A stretch of DNA of 6,330 nt, taken from positions 1 to 6,330 of the forward strand of contig JABGPV010000281.1 of NCBI GenBank assembly GCA_018644785.1, given 5' to 3'. The notes under the pieces are model-generated. The model saw only the letters and a program-made list of their open reading frames with translations. It was not told the DNA's origin and made no database searches. Position 1 is the first letter of the stretch. Every line of letters starts with the position of its first letter. Positions 6,022 through 6,330 of this stretch are shown here, piece after piece. A program made the translations under genes and the position numbers. The stretch is from Deltaproteobacteria bacterium. Lineage in GTDB: Bacteria > Desulfobacterota > DSM-4660 > Desulfatiglandales > Desulfatiglandaceae.

Positions 6022-6330
6022 CTAGGCCATGATCAGCATGGGCTGCGCCAGGGTGCGGGCCAGGTCCTTTAAAAAAGTCATGGCCGGCGCACCGTCCACG
6101 ACTCTGTGATCAAAGGTGAGACTGAGCGTCATCATGTGCCGGATGGTTATCTCACCATTAAATACGGCCGGTTTTTCGATCACGCGGCCAACGCCGAGGA
6201 TTCCGGTCTCCGGTGGATTAAGTACCGGTGTGAATCCATCCATGTCGAGCATGCTGACATTGCTGATGGTAAAAGTGCCGTCGGTAACCTCTTCTACGGC
6301 CAGGGCGCCTTCCCGCGCTTTTTGTGCCAG
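6022..6330 (-). CDS. acoC: Dihydrolipoamide acyltransferase (E2), C-terminal 102 residues
   Basis: Only the last 102 residues lie in the window; the frame is open to the right edge, so the lipoyl and E1/E3-binding domains are outside. What is visible is the end of the catalytic domain: LAQKAREGAL (1-10 of the fragment), GTFTISNVSM (18-27), FTPVLNPPETGILGVGR (33-49), and the active-site motif DHRVVDG (74-80), in which His75 and Asp79 are the catalytic residues of the chloramphenicol-acetyltransferase-like fold. E2 transfers the acyl group from lipoyl to CoA and forms the core of the complex. It is followed after 44 nt by its E3 partner. The acoC name comes from context; the fragment alone fits any 2-oxoacid dehydrogenase E2. 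Confidence 0.92.
   Translation of the reverse strand: MAQKAREGALAVEEVTDGTFTISNVSMLDMDGFTPVLNPPETGILGVGRVIEKPAVFNGEITIRHMMTLSLTFDHRVVDGAPAMTFLKDLARTLAQPMLIMA

Overview
The window is a bacterial chromosome segment in which every supported gene lies on the minus strand, so transcription runs from right to left. The main content (about 1061-6330) is most of an acetoin-dehydrogenase-type 2-oxoacid dehydrogenase operon. In transcription order it holds: the C-terminal end of the E2 dihydrolipoamide acyltransferase (acoC-like, cut by the right edge), E3 dihydrolipoyl dehydrogenase (lpdA/acoL), E1 alpha (acoA), E1 beta (acoB), the NAD-kinase-like protein AcoX, and a 100-residue conserved protein that resembles DUF6506. 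E1 alpha/beta would use thiamine diphosphate to cleave acetoin (or a related substrate) and pass the acyl group to lipoyl-E2. E2 would move it to CoA, and E3 would reoxidise the lipoyl group with a nicotinamide cofactor. The presence of acoX and the 'RHRGHFEGDP' style of E1 alpha favour acetoin over pyruvate, but the substrate is inferred.

The left end (1-591) holds a class I SAM-dependent methyltransferase, cut by the left edge just before its C-terminus. It is visibly more AT-rich than the aco genes, and it has its own good sigma70-type promoter (614-642) and Shine-Dalgarno site.

The 469-bp gap between these two units (592-1060) is not empty. Going left from the operon's end, it holds a strong 42-nt imperfect palindrome (991-1032), a weak terminator-like hairpin (948-971), a decayed fragment of a second methyltransferase (about 863-952) that matches the intact gene at 16 of 24 residues, and about 220 bp of unrecognised sequence with two abutting perfect hairpins (738-774). 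A second terminator-like hairpin with a run of six U lies between lpdA and acoA (4541-4575), so the E2-E3 and E1-acoX halves of the operon may be expressed to different levels.

The organism is probably an anaerobic Gram-negative bacterium, with the Desulfobacterota (sulfate reducers and relatives) my best guess. This rests only on general protein resemblance, the mid-50s to low-50s percent GC of the operon and its strong AGGAGG ribosome sites; no rRNA or taxonomic marker is present. The most unusual protein feature is the E3, which keeps all flavin and disulfide catalytic residues but has lost several consensus residues of the NAD-binding site.
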